Assembly: GCA_012064385.1 (NCBI GenBank)
Contig: QRDG01001734.1
Span: 930,001-994,000, forward strand
DNA from: Puccinellia tenuiflora
Lineage: Eukaryota > Streptophyta > Magnoliopsida > Poales > Poaceae
Length of the DNA: 64,000 nucleotides
Direction: 5' to 3'
Positions 32,299-42,755 of the stretch are shown in pieces (positions within the stretch are counted from its first letter, which is position 1; each line of letters opens with the position of its first letter). The notes beneath the pieces were generated by a model, which worked only from the letters and a program-made list of their open reading frames with translations, was not told where the DNA came from and searched no databases. The position numbers and the translations under genes were made by a program.

Positions 32299-32572
32299 CT
32301 GTGGTTCCGTGTAGTTCGGTGGGTAGTCTTGGTCTGTTTCATCAGCTCCCATATATTGATAATATTCCGATTGGAACATGCTAGATTCACCTGTTTCTGA
32401 GACTGTTTCATCTTTTATTTCCTGTTTTTTTTTGTAAATTGTCAGAGAGTTTGAATTCACGAGAACATGGTTAGTACTTGGATTGTAATAAAATAGTGTC
32501 AGAGTTTCGTGGTACCTTTTGTTTGCTTGAATTTTGATCGTCGGTATTGCTTGACATGTTGTTCTTGATCAT
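32299..32572 (-). CDS. Two candidate 5' exons of an unknown gene (partial)
   Basis: Minus strand: ATG at 32572, exon 1 to 32516 (19 codons, MIKNNMSSNTDDQNSSKQK), a 94-bp intron with GT at 32515 and CAG at 32422, then exon 2 from 32421 to 32299 (41 codons, with SMFQSEYYQYMGADETDQDY) and a GT donor (GTATAC). Both exons are in phase 0 and open. The frame would run on beyond the N at 32273. The next in-phase acceptor of similar style lies at 46126, in front of the interrupted gene, which suggests these are the first exons of the same gene family. No known domain. The product is hypothetical. Confidence 0.4.
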
Positions 32573-33332
32573 TCCTCTGTAGTTGCTCTGGTTCGCCAAT
32601 TATGGAGTATGGTGTGTTGTAGTTATGTTTTCCTAGTGGTTCATTTGGGGTTTTTATAGGTCTCCATTGGTGGTAGGTATCTTTGTCCTCAATAGACAAA
32701 ATGTAATTGTTTATTTTTGGTTCTATATATTATTGTTTCTTTTGTGGTCAGCGTTGTGTGTACGTTTGACGTTGGTGCACCGTGTGATTTTTTGGTAGCC
32801 TTTTCTTTGTAGGTAAGTTTTATTTTTTCTGTTATAGTAGTACGTAATCCTTTTTTTCAGGTGAGATGTAACTCTTTTCTGGTACTGCATATTATCTTGT
32901 CATTTGCAATTTTTATTGTGTGTATACTTTTTATTGTTGTGTCGCAAGGAGCTTTTTCTGGTCTTTTCTGTGTGGTAATTATTATTTTTATTTGTAGTTG
33001 TACTATTATCTGTTGTTTTGGAAGACACTGGTAGGAAGATGATGATAGAAAGTTAACATTTGTATTAACAGCAAGAGGGTATCTTACAGAGTGGCATCGC
33101 AACATTTTATAAGTTGCTTATTTTTGATACAGTGCAGCTTACTATATAAGCAAACTTCCTTCTATGCGGTTTAAAGGAGATTACAATAAGTAATATACAA
33201 AGTTGCAGTAAAATGGAATGTACAATCTTGTGTTCCTTCCTCGATGTCTGTCGCTGTTTCTTGGTGCTATTCTCCATTGTAGTTCCATTTGTCTTTCTGC
33301 TGTTGCCCTGGTAACCTTGGCGACGACGCTTT

Positions 33333-34445
33333 TCATTCAGTTGAAAGCATGTGTACTGCGTTTGCCAGTATCCTCTCTGCTTCTTTGGCTAGCCTCTGCT
33401 GCGGTGTACATGGTACCAGTGGACCAGTGTACTCTGTATCGCACACATCAGGATATAGGGTGGTTGGATGACGTATGAGCAGTGGAATGACACTGCTATT
33501 CTGATGGAATGCTATCCTCAGTTCTCGGACTGCCCTTCGTAGTTCTTCTTTGAATTGTTCGGTCTTTTGGTTTGATAATCTGTTGAGTCCGTCTAGATAC
33601 TGCACCCATGCTGTCAAATTGTTGCAATTATGTCGGCTTTCATGCGCCAGTTGCTGCCATGTGAGTGCAGACCTGTATAGCACATCCAATGCTGGAATAG
33701 ATGGACGTCCAAAGTAGTAACGTAATGCTTTCACTGCCGCACTCTCCATGGCGGCGTCTATTGTTCTTTCAGAATTGCTTTGAAAGCTTCTGGAGTGTTG
33801 ATCAAGTGTAACTATTTCCAGTATGATGAGAAAACGAGAACTGGATGGTTGTGTAGTTTGAATTTTGTTGATTTGCAGACCACATGGCGTAGCTATCGCC
33901 CGAAGCAACTCGAGTTTTGATGGATAGATTTCCCCTGGTGCCTGAAATTATTGTAAAAGCGTTGTTATATATCATGTTGTATTGTGTTAGCTGTCTTTTA
34001 TTTCGTGAGAAGAAATATAAAGGGATGTACCATTAATTGTCCTTGCATTGCGGGAGGAATGTTGACTTGAGTTGCATTTGCTTGAGCACCAGGTGGTAGT
34101 TGTTGTGGAGTTCTAATCTGTGGACCTTCCATTTCTCTTGATTCAGGTTGTTGGTTCGCATATGCAGATCCAGTTATTGTGCTGGTGTGTGCTCCAGTTG
34201 AGCCCATGGTTCTGCTGCTTTGCTGAAAACTGCTGCTTTCCTCTTGAAAGTATGCCCACCTTGCTGTACTTTCATGTTCCCAGTCTTGTGCTTGTATCTG
34301 ACTTGCTGCTTGAATTGCTAATTGTTCATCTGTCATTGGTCTCTTGTCAGGCCGTATATCTTCCGCTCTCAGCTGGTTTTCCCTGAGACGAACTTCGTCT
34401 ATATTGGTTGTCAGGTTTGTCTGGTGGAATGTTGTAGTGGGCTGT
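33333..34445 (-). pseudogene. 3' part of an unknown gene split by the Sirevirus C insertion
   Basis: Minus strand: the exon coming out of the retrotransposon junction (34440) reads PTTTFHQTNLTTNIDEVRLR and continues Gln/Ser-rich to 34031, where a GT donor (ATG then GTACAT) follows. An 89-bp intron (34030-33942, ending TTTCAG) leads to the last exon 33941-33333, about 200 codons, starting APGEIYPSKLELLRAIATP and stopping at 33333. Residues PSKLELLRAI, then a strand-like SRFLIILEIVTL, then AAMESAAVKALRYYF have the helix-strand-helix pattern of a double-stranded-RNA-binding-like fold; that reading is weak. Splice phases are all 0. I do not recognise the family. It may be a host gene or belong to an older transposon. 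Confidence 0.55.
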
Positions 34446-35775
34446 TGAAAGAACATGTGCCAACCCCTTTGGTTTTGATGTTGACAACAATATAATTAAG
34501 TGCTCTAATGTTGAATCTCAGTTGTGCAGGAATTCCAAAAGAATCGGTGCGAAAAGATGAGCAATGTGGTGTTTTCAGGGTTCACCGGAAGTACCGGTAA
34601 AGTCACCGGTACTACCGCTGGATACTTCCGGCGGTACTTCCGGTGGCTGTTCCGTTTACAAGCTTTCGGTACTGGAATGACCCCGGAAGTTGCACCGGAA
34701 GTAACACCGGTACTTCCGCTAAACCGGAAGTACCGGCGTGATCAGCGGTACTACCGCTGGCTACTTCCGGAGCCACTTCCGGAACCAATAACGCTTATGA
34801 AAATGAGCTTCGGTATAGTTTCCGGAAGTAGCACCGGAAGTGCCACCGGTACTTCCGCCAAACCGGAAGTACCGGGCCTCCCAGCGGTACTTCCGCCCCT
34901 GCGGGAACTGGACGACGCCGAAGAAGACCTTTGACTGAAGGACCGGAAGTACCGGCCCTCCGGGCGGTACTTCCGGCGCTGCGGGATAAAGAGGCCTCCC
35001 AACGGCCAGAAGATGCCTCCAACGGCCAGTTTGTGTGAAGGAGTATAAAAGCTCCTTCACCTACCTTGGAATAGTTAGCTTGTTCATTTCTCTCACCTCC
35101 ATTAATGCCCTAGCAAGCTCAAGCTCCAAAATTTGAAGATCTCTCAATCCCTCCACCCAAATCCATTGATTCTTGGGGGATTGAAGGAGAAGCCTCGGAT
35201 CTACAACTCCACCGAGCAGTTTTTCATTTCCCCTTCATTCATTTGAAGGATCTCATTTCTAGGGTTAGCCTTGGGTTGACCTAGCTTGTTGTTCTTATCA
35301 CTTGTTGTAATTGCTACAGATTGTTGATTTGGGAGCCCCCAATTAAGTTGTGGGTGTGTGCCCCAAGACCGTTGTAAAGGCTCCGGAATCCAGCTCGAAG
35401 GGCTCTGATAGTGGAAGGTGAACTAGGCCTTTGTGGCGAGGTTCATCGGAGAATAGGGTGAGGCCTTTGTGGCGTTGAGTAGGCCTTTGTGGCGAGCTCA
35501 CACCCCTCCAACGAGACGTACTCCCTTAACAAGGAGGAACTCGGGAATACATCCTTGTCTCCGCGTGCTTCCATTTCGGTTATCTCTTTCCTCCCTTATC
35601 TCCCTATTGTGTTTCTTGCTTAGTTGTTTTTGTCCTTGTCATATAGATAAATGCACCGTAGTTGCATATCTAGAGAATTTATCTTTTGTGTCAAGCCTAA
35701 ATTGAAAAAGAAATAAAAATTGGGTAGCACCTATTCACCCCCCCCCCCTCTAGGTGCTCATACGATCCCCTTTCA
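34446..35775 (+). repeat. 5' LTR of element C
   Basis: Begins TGAAAGAACATGTGCCAACC and ends GATCCCCTTTCA. U3 contains many copies of ACCGGTACTTCCGG and CCGGAAGTACCGG in both orientations (34585-34985). A TATA box (GAGTATAAAAGCTCC) is at about 35041-35055, followed by the presumed R/U5. It drives transcription of the element. Confidence 0.95.
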
Positions 35776-35790
35776 ATTGGTATCAGAGCC
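35776..35790 (+). other. Primer binding site of element C (initiator Met tRNA)
   Basis: TGGTATCAGAGC immediately after the 5' LTR, identical to that of element B. Confidence 0.92.
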
Positions 35791-35826
35791 TTGTCTCTAT
35801 ATCTAGGCTTCACCGCCTAAGAGAGT

Positions 35827-38115
35827 ATGAGTACCTCCGGTGATGATGCGGATCCTAAACCCGGGGTGACCATGGAGGATCTTGATAACTTGGAAACACG
35901 TCTTAGATCCACCATGGACACTCAAATGAAGGAATTGCGTGAGATGATCGCGCAACTCCTTCCTAAGGGAGTAGGACCCACACCACCACCGCTAGAGGTA
36001 AATTCTTCCGCCGCGCAAGCATCGGAGGTTGAGGGTAGTGATGGAACTAAAGAATCCCCATCTAAAAATGCTAGTGGGAAGGAGACGTATAGTGAGGTTC
36101 CTCACATATACTCCCCCGACCCACCTATCCCTCATCCTCATATAAACAATAGGGGTGACCCACCCAAGTTTAATCCATCTTGTTTTTCTAATTGGCAATT
36201 TCTTATGAGATCTTATATGAAGAGTGCTTCAATCGAGCTTTGGAGGATCATCGAGGTTGGCTTCAAGGCACACGACCCCAACAACATGACAAGAAGAGAG
36301 GTTGTTGATTGTCAACTCAATGAATTGGCTCTCAACATGATACAAACCGCCGTGGGGGAGAAGCACATGTCCCACATCGAGCTTGCCACCACCGCCAAAG
36401 AGGCTTGGGAGACTCTCACCAATGAGTTCATCGGCAATGAGAGCATGAAGAGGAATAGGTTTGAGTCCTTGAGCAACCAAGCCGAGGGCTTTTTCATGTT
36501 AGAAGGTGAAGAGCATGAAGACATGTATCGAAGACTCAAGACCCTTGCCACTCAATTTCGGTCACTTGGGGCAACTCATGTGGATGATGCATGGATCAAG
36601 AGGAAGTATGTGAGTGCTCTATGGCCCTTTGAGTCATCCGACTTGAAGAGTCTCCAAGGGAGGCACAACTATCACCTTATGTCATCAATGGAAGTCATGC
36701 AAGAGATGTCCGCATTCAAAGTGGCCGCCAAGAACGCCGAAGATGCTCGTGCTAGAGCCATTGGAATGCACAAGAGTTCTCCCCTAGCTTTGAAGGCCAA
36801 GATGGTTGCACAAGACAGTGATGATGAAGAACAAGAAGATGTATCTCATTGGAATCCCAAGGAGCTTGAGGACACCCTCAAGGACTACTCGGCTCTCACT
36901 TTGTCTCACTCGCACAAGGATTTTTGGAAGAGTCCATCTAAGGCAAGAGAGTTTGTGAACAAGTCAAGTGGAAAGAAGGATGGTGGCCAAAGGGTGCGTG
37001 AAGTGGCCGGGATTGCCATTGCATCAACTCCATCTCTCTTTGAATCCCCCAATGAAAATGTCTCAACCTCTTCCGCAAGATGTCTTATGGCCAAGGCCAA
37101 TGAGGTATCATCTTCTTTAACTTTCAAAGCCATGAGTAATGTAGATGATCCTACTGGCCTTGAAGTTAAGGAGGAACTTGTTGCCTTGGATCACTTTATA
37201 TCTAACATGCAAGGTGAAACCAAGAAGCATGTTGAGACTCTTATGAGTCAATATGATGATGCTCTTAAAATGCTAGAGGTAAAAGGTAAAATAGAAAGAG
37301 ATGATGCCATGGAAATTGCTTCTCTAAAAGATAACCTTGAAGAAGAACATGAGCTTAGAGTTTCTCTTGAAGAACAACTAGAATCCATAGAAGAAACTAA
37401 TAATGAAATTGTTGCTAAGCTCATTAAGGAACGTGATCATGCTAGAGCAAAATATAAAATTTGCAAGAAAGAAAAGGTCGAGCTTGGCGTTGGTCATTCT
37501 AGACTAACCGAGGAGTTAGAGAATCTCTCTAAGGCTCACAAGGCTTTGGAGAGTGAGCTCTCCACCCTCAAAGAGTCGTATGAACAACTTCAAGCTCAAC
37601 CATCTAAAATTGATGTTCCTAGCTCCTCTACTCCTATTACTTGTGATCATGCAAATATTATTGAGGAAAATGCTAGGTTGAAAGTTAACCTTGCTAATGC
37701 CATCTCCCGTGGTAAGAGACCGTTTGTCCCTTCCAAGGAGGGGAGAGGTGGTGTTGGTTTCATTGAGAAGGAGAAGAAGGAGTCCTTCATGAAAGATGCT
37801 AGGGAACCTCAAGCAAAGAAGGCCAACATCCCTAGTGCTCCTCAAGCTAAGAAGGCCAACATCCCTAGTGCCCCTCAAGCAAAAAGGGTCAACATTGCTA
37901 GTGGTAGTGCCACAAGGGGCAAAACTACTAGTGATGACTTTGCGGGAAAGACTAACCCCTATTACATTATCTTTGTTGATTATTATGGGGATGTCTATGC
38001 GAAATTCGTTGGTCCTAGAAATGTGCCTATTTACCGCTCTATTTGGGTTCCTAAGACCCTTGTTGCTAACAAAAGAGGATCCATTGAAAAATGGGGACCT
38101 AAATCAAAGCAATGA
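35827..38115 (+). CDS. Element C gag, intact frame but lacking the zinc knuckle
   Basis: 762 codons from the ATG at 35827, stop at 38115. The N-terminal gag core (UBN2 type) spans about residues 110-310. Long charged coiled coils follow (about 430-640, with LEEEHELRVSLEEQLESIEE), then APQAKKANIPS repeats and the end KWGPKSKQ. Compared with element B, about 220 bases are missing between 36998 and 37001, exactly where the CCHC knuckle and lysine-rich RNA-binding segment lie; the join keeps the frame. The protein may still assemble but should bind RNA poorly, so the copy may depend on gag from relatives. The following pol lies in another frame (+1), so its expression needs a frame change or separate initiation. 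Confidence 0.92.
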   Translation: MSTSGDDADPKPGVTMEDLDNLETRLRSTMDTQMKELREMIAQLLPKGVGPTPPPLEVNSSAAQASEVEGSDGTKESPSKNASGKETYSEVPHIYSPDPPIPHPHINNRGDPPKFNPSCFSNWQFLMRSYMKSASIELWRIIEVGFKAHDPNNMTRREVVDCQLNELALNMIQTAVGEKHMSHIELATTAKEAWETLTNEFIGNESMKRNRFESLSNQAEGFFMLEGEEHEDMYRRLKTLATQFRSLGATHVDDAWIKRKYVSALWPFESSDLKSLQGRHNYHLMSSMEVMQEMSAFKVAAKNAEDARARAIGMHKSSPLALKAKMVAQDSDDEEQEDVSHWNPKELEDTLKDYSALTLSHSHKDFWKSPSKAREFVNKSSGKKDGGQRVREVAGIAIASTPSLFESPNENVSTSSARCLMAKANEVSSSLTFKAMSNVDDPTGLEVKEELVALDHFISNMQGETKKHVETLMSQYDDALKMLEVKGKIERDDAMEIASLKDNLEEEHELRVSLEEQLESIEETNNEIVAKLIKERDHARAKYKICKKEKVELGVGHSRLTEELENLSKAHKALESELSTLKESYEQLQAQPSKIDVPSSSTPITCDHANIIEENARLKVNLANAISRGKRPFVPSKEGRGGVGFIEKEKKESFMKDAREPQAKKANIPSAPQAKKANIPSAPQAKRVNIASGSATRGKTTSDDFAGKTNPYYIIFVDYYGDVYAKFVGPRNVPIYRSIWVPKTLVANKRGSIEKWGPKSKQ

Positions 38116-38152
38116 TTCCTTGTAGGACTATGCTTCCGGCGGGTCAAAATGG

Positions 38153-41100
38153 GTGCTTGATAGTGGATGCACTAAACATATGACCGGAAGCAAAGAGATC
38201 ATGACGGAGTTGAGAACAAGCATAAATGGAGGAACCGTCACATTTGGAGACCGATCAAAGTCTAAGGTAACGGGTTTGGGCAAGGTGGTAGTTGCTAAGG
38301 ATGTCACCTTAGTAAATGTCATGCTTGTCAAAAGCCTTGGTTACAATTTACTTTCCGTCCATCCTCTTAATAGGATGGGTTTTGCCGTTTTTATTGATGT
38401 TGATGTTGTGGTCATCTTGTGGAGCAAGACTCTAAAGGTCGCTTTCGTTGGGTACGTCGAGGATGATTTGTTTGTGGTTGACTTTTCGGGGAAAACCACT
38501 ACAAATTCGATGTGCCTATTCGGAAAGGCCGACAAGGGTTGGTTGTGGCATCGCCGCCTAGCCCATGTCAACATAAGAACTTTGCAAAGTCTCCACAAGG
38601 GTGGCCACGTACTCGGACTAAAAGAAGATGTCTCTTTTGCCAAGGACCGTGTTTGTAGGGCATGTGTTGAAGGCAAGATGCATGATTCTCCTCACCCTAG
38701 CAAGACAATCATTTCATCCAAGAGGATCTTGGAGCTTCTCCATGTTGATCTTTTTGGTGCCGTGCCCGAAGCAAGTCTTGGTGGGAAGAAATATTGCTTG
38801 GTGATTGTCGATGATTATTCAAGATTCACTTGGGTTTATTTCTTCAAGTTGAAGAGTGAGACCCAACAAACCTTCATCGACTTCTCCACCGAAATGCAAC
38901 GACAACACAATATCCCCATATTGGCTATTAGGTGTGATAATGGCTCCGAGTTCAAGAACTACACCCTCAATGAGTTTCTTAGTGAAGAGGGTATTCGTCA
39001 TCAATATTCCGCCGCATATACCCCTCAACAAAATGGTGTAGCCGAGAGGAAGAACCGGACTCTTATGGATATGGCAAGGTCCATGCTTGCAGAGTTTAAG
39101 ACTCCGTTAAGTTTTTGGGCGGAGGCTATATCCACGGCATGTCACTCATCCAACCGGCTCTACTTCCGCAAAGGTTTGAACAAGACTCCGTATGAGATCC
39201 TCACCGGCAACAAGCCTAACATCTCCTACTTCCGTGTCTTCGGTTGTAAGTGTTTCTATTTGATCAAAGGTTGTCGCCTTACTAAATTCGCATCTAAATC
39301 TCTAGAGGGTATTTTTGTTGGTTACGGTGGCGAATCCCACACTTATAGAATCTATGATAAAGCTTCACGGCGCATCATAGAATCTTGTAGTGTGGTGTTC
39401 GAAGAAAATGACGGCTCCCAAGTGGCGCAATTTCATGTTTCCGATGTAGATGATGTAATACCTCAAGAAGCCATAAGAAGAATGGGTGTGGGATTCTTCC
39501 GCCCCATTGAGGAACCCCTTGTGGTGGATCGAGAAGGACAATGCTCTACTCATGTGGAGCCTTCATCTACACAAGAAACCGTTGCCCAAGAAGAGCAAGT
39601 TGCACCAACCCAAGAACAAGTTGAAGACCCTCAACCCGTTGATCAAGTTGCTATGCAAGATTCAAACTCTCCATCTCATGACGCTAGCCAAGATCAAGAC
39701 CTTGCTCAACCATCTTCTTCAAATGTTGAAGCCGAGCCCATTGATGATCAAGGTCAACCTTCCGGTCAAGACGGGGACTCAAATGATCAAGATGATCAAG
39801 TGATACCTCCAAGATGCAATGAGGATATCGAAGCCCGTCGTCAAGCTCGAGTTGCAAGAACCATGGAACGTCGTGAACATTTCCTTGACAAGGTTATTGG
39901 TGATGTGAGAAACAAGGTGTCCACCCGAAGGCAATTGGCAAATTTTAGTGATCATCAAGCTCACATTGCCATGTTTGAGCCAAAGAAGGTTGCCGAAGCT
40001 CTTGAAGATCCGGATTGGTTGTTAGCAATGCATGAAGATCTCAACAATTTCGAATGCAACAAAGTTTGGAAGCTAGTTGAGAAGCCAAAGGAGTGCCGCA
40101 ATGTTATAGGCACGAAGTGGATTTTCAAGAACAAGCAAGATGAGCATGGCATGGTGGTGAGGAACAAGGCTCGTTTGGTGGCTCAAGGGTACTCTCAAGT
40201 TGAAGGCATTGATTTTGGAGAGACCTATGCTCCCGTGGCTCGCCTTGAGTCCATCCGTATCCTCCTTGCTTATGCTTCTTGCTATAACTTCAAATTGCAA
40301 CAAATGGATGTTAAAAGTGCTTTTCTTAATGGTCCTTTGAAAGAGTTGGTATTCGTTAAGCAACCCCCGGGGTTTGAGGACCTCAACTTCCCTAACCATG
40401 TCTACAAGCTCGATAAGGCGCTCTATGGACTTAAGCAAGCACCACGTGCGTGGTATGAGCACCTTAGAGAGTTATTGTTAGACCGTGGGTTTGAAGTTGG
40501 GCAAATCGATCCCACTCTTTTTACTAAGAGGGTTAAAGGGGAGCTTTTCGTATGCCAACTATATGTTGATGATATTATCTTTGGCTCATCTAACAAAGCT
40601 TTTAATGATGAATTTGCTAAGCTTATGACCGATAGGTTTGAGATGTCTATGATGGGCGAGTTGAAGTTCTTCCTTGGATTTGAGATCAAGCAATTGAGAG
40701 GAGGGACTTTTATTAGCCAAGCAAAGTATGTCCAAGACATGCTCAAGAGGTTCAATATGGTGGATGCTAAGGAGAAGAAGACTCCCATGGATACCAAGTG
40801 CCATCTACAACTTAACCCAAAGGGTATAGATGTGGATCAAAAGCTCTACCGCTCCATGATAGGTTCGTTGCTTTACCTTTCTGCATCTAGACCCGATATT
40901 GTGTTGAGTGTAGGTGTGTGTGCAAGGTATCAAGCGGCTCCTAAAGAAAGCCACATGTTGGCGGTCAAGAGAATCCTACGATATTTAATTCATACCCCAA
41001 GGTTTGGTTTGTGGTATCCAAGGGATTCATCTTTCACTCTTCGGGGTTTCACGGATTCGGATTGGGCCGGTGATCAAGATGATAGGAAATCAACTTCCGG

Positions 41101-41515
41101 GGCTTGCCAATTTCTTGGCGGGTCTTTGGTGAGTTGGTCTTCTAAGAAGCAAAATTGCATTTCCCTCTCCACCGCCGAAGCCGAGTATGTTGCCGCCGCA
41201 AGTGCATGCACTCAATTGTTATGGATGAGGCAAACTTTGAAGGAGTACGGTGTCACTTGTGACAAAGTGCCTCTTTTGTGTGACAATGAGAGTGCTATCA
41301 AGATCGCCTACAACCCGGTGCAACATTCAAGAACCAAGCACATTGAGATTCGTCATCATTTCATTCGAGATCATGTTGCCCGTGGAGACATTGAGCTTGC
41401 TTATGTGCCAACCAATGACCAACTTGCCGATATATTCACGAAGCCACTTGATGAAGCAAGATTCACTTATTTGAGGAATGAACTAAATATCGTGGATTCG
41501 AGGAGCTTGACTTGA
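38153..41515 (+). CDS. Element C pol polyprotein (protease, integrase, reverse transcriptase, RNase H)
   Basis: 1120 codons are open from 38153 (the frame is open from 38126, after a TAG; there is no nearby ATG, and 38153 is a GTG). Visible parts by residue: protease WVLDSGCTKHMTG at the start; HHCC zinc region about 130-175 (WHRRLAHVN, CRACVEGK); integrase DDE core with D about 197 (VDLFG), D about 261 (RCDNGSEF) and E about 297 (NGVAERKNRT); an acidic Gln-rich linker about 460-600; reverse transcriptase from about 650 with YVDD near 802; RNase H from about 965 (DSDWAGDQDDRKSTSG, AEAEYVAA). All catalytic residues seen are kept, so the enzyme set looks intact. It copies the element RNA into DNA and integrates it in the nucleus. 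Confidence 0.96.
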   Translation: MLDSGCTKHMTGSKEIMTELRTSINGGTVTFGDRSKSKVTGLGKVVVAKDVTLVNVMLVKSLGYNLLSVHPLNRMGFAVFIDVDVVVILWSKTLKVAFVGYVEDDLFVVDFSGKTTTNSMCLFGKADKGWLWHRRLAHVNIRTLQSLHKGGHVLGLKEDVSFAKDRVCRACVEGKMHDSPHPSKTIISSKRILELLHVDLFGAVPEASLGGKKYCLVIVDDYSRFTWVYFFKLKSETQQTFIDFSTEMQRQHNIPILAIRCDNGSEFKNYTLNEFLSEEGIRHQYSAAYTPQQNGVAERKNRTLMDMARSMLAEFKTPLSFWAEAISTACHSSNRLYFRKGLNKTPYEILTGNKPNISYFRVFGCKCFYLIKGCRLTKFASKSLEGIFVGYGGESHTYRIYDKASRRIIESCSVVFEENDGSQVAQFHVSDVDDVIPQEAIRRMGVGFFRPIEEPLVVDREGQCSTHVEPSSTQETVAQEEQVAPTQEQVEDPQPVDQVAMQDSNSPSHDASQDQDLAQPSSSNVEAEPIDDQGQPSGQDGDSNDQDDQVIPPRCNEDIEARRQARVARTMERREHFLDKVIGDVRNKVSTRRQLANFSDHQAHIAMFEPKKVAEALEDPDWLLAMHEDLNNFECNKVWKLVEKPKECRNVIGTKWIFKNKQDEHGMVVRNKARLVAQGYSQVEGIDFGETYAPVARLESIRILLAYASCYNFKLQQMDVKSAFLNGPLKELVFVKQPPGFEDLNFPNHVYKLDKALYGLKQAPRAWYEHLRELLLDRGFEVGQIDPTLFTKRVKGELFVCQLYVDDIIFGSSNKAFNDEFAKLMTDRFEMSMMGELKFFLGFEIKQLRGGTFISQAKYVQDMLKRFNMVDAKEKKTPMDTKCHLQLNPKGIDVDQKLYRSMIGSLLYLSASRPDIVLSVGVCARYQAAPKESHMLAVKRILRYLIHTPRFGLWYPRDSSFTLRGFTDSDWAGDQDDRKSTSGACQFLGGSLVSWSSKKQNCISLSTAEAEYVAAASACTQLLWMRQTLKEYGVTCDKVPLLCDNESAIKIAYNPVQHSRTKHIEIRHHFIRDHVARGDIELAYVPTNDQLADIFTKPLDEARFTYLRNELNIVDSRSLT

Positions 41516-42014
41516 CCATCTTGCATACACATCTATAGGTCAATTCTCTATTTGGGTTGAGGTGTAGACATGGACATAGGGGGAGTGTTGTCCTAACTAT
41601 TGGGCTCTCCCTCCCCCCATTATGCCTAGATTAATGCATTCATTGTTCTACTCTATATTCAATTCATGAATTATGAGCTTAAATGATGAGTTTTGAGTGA
41701 GAACCCAAGATACATCTTCGCGGTGTCTCACTCTTCATACTCATATATGGTGGCCTAGGCCACCGACCTCCTCGGTGGGGAGTTGCCTCTTATTTGGTGT
41801 TTATTTGGTGTTTCTAGACCTATATGTGTCACTATGTGTGTGCGATGGAAAAACACTCATGTTTGGCTTTTCGTCGTCGCATCTTGCAAACGTGAGTATA
41901 GTACCATACTATGACAGCTTGAGCTCTCATCCTAAGCCCCATCTCTTCCCTAAAAGCCATTCCATTTCTAAAACTTTAAATTCCCTCTAAAACAAAATAT
42001 CTAGTTTTTCTGTC

Positions 42015-42145
42015 TGGGGCGGAACTACCGGCCGGATTACCGGTACTTCCGGTCGCGCGGAAATTTCAGCGGTTTTTCCGTCTGAAAATCCCGCGCGGGC
42101 GGAAGTACCGGCCCGATCGCCGGTACTTCCGGTGCGGCGGGTTGA
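42015..42145 (+). repeat. Internal palindrome cluster of element C upstream of the extra ORF
   Basis: Four to five copies of the LTR-type words CCGGTACTTCCGG and GGAAGTACCGG stand here, far from the LTRs. A CT-rich leader-like stretch (42176-42240) and an ATG at 42325 follow. It may be a second promoter region for the extra ORF. Confidence 0.6.
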
Positions 42146-42755
42146 AGCGACTTAAGAGGTCGGGCCGGGGGGAAGGAACCCTAACTCCTTCTTCTTCCCC
42201 CGCGCCCAGCTCTCTTCTCTCTCTTCCTCCAAGCCACCAGCCACCCAAGGGCTCCCGTGCAGCCCCTCGGTGACCCTCCGTCAGATCTGGTCCGAGGGAA
42301 ACGTTCCCCTCGTCATCCTCCTCCATGGCATCCGGTATTTGTCCTCTCTCACGCTCATTCTAGGCTTCATTAATTGAATCTAGATGTGATGTAGGACAAG
42401 CCCTAGATGCACGATTGCTTAAGTTCAATCTCGTTTGGAGTATGATTTGGACCGGTACTAGATGTTGTTAGTTGTCTAGAGTAGGTATTTCATGTAAATC
42501 TTGGAGGAATCCCAAGTACCTAGTGAAACCCTAGCTCCTCACCACTCTTGGGCCCTTGTGTTTGGGTGTGATGTGAGGTGTCACCGGGGTTTCCCTCGGT
42601 ACTATTGATGTTCTCAAGATTCACATGGCCTAACTACTCTTGATAACTACGTTGTTTATTGTGAATTTATTGTCTCTTCTAGTTCCCTCCCTACCTTTGT
42701 GCTTAACTCTTAGGTTGCTCCTCCTCAGCTTCCTCCCGCAAGAAACAGCGCACGG

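Noticed and set aside
34524..34985. Open frames across the LTR palindromes (both strands)
   Set aside because: They arise from the repeated GGAAGTACCGG words and occur equally in both LTRs; not coding.
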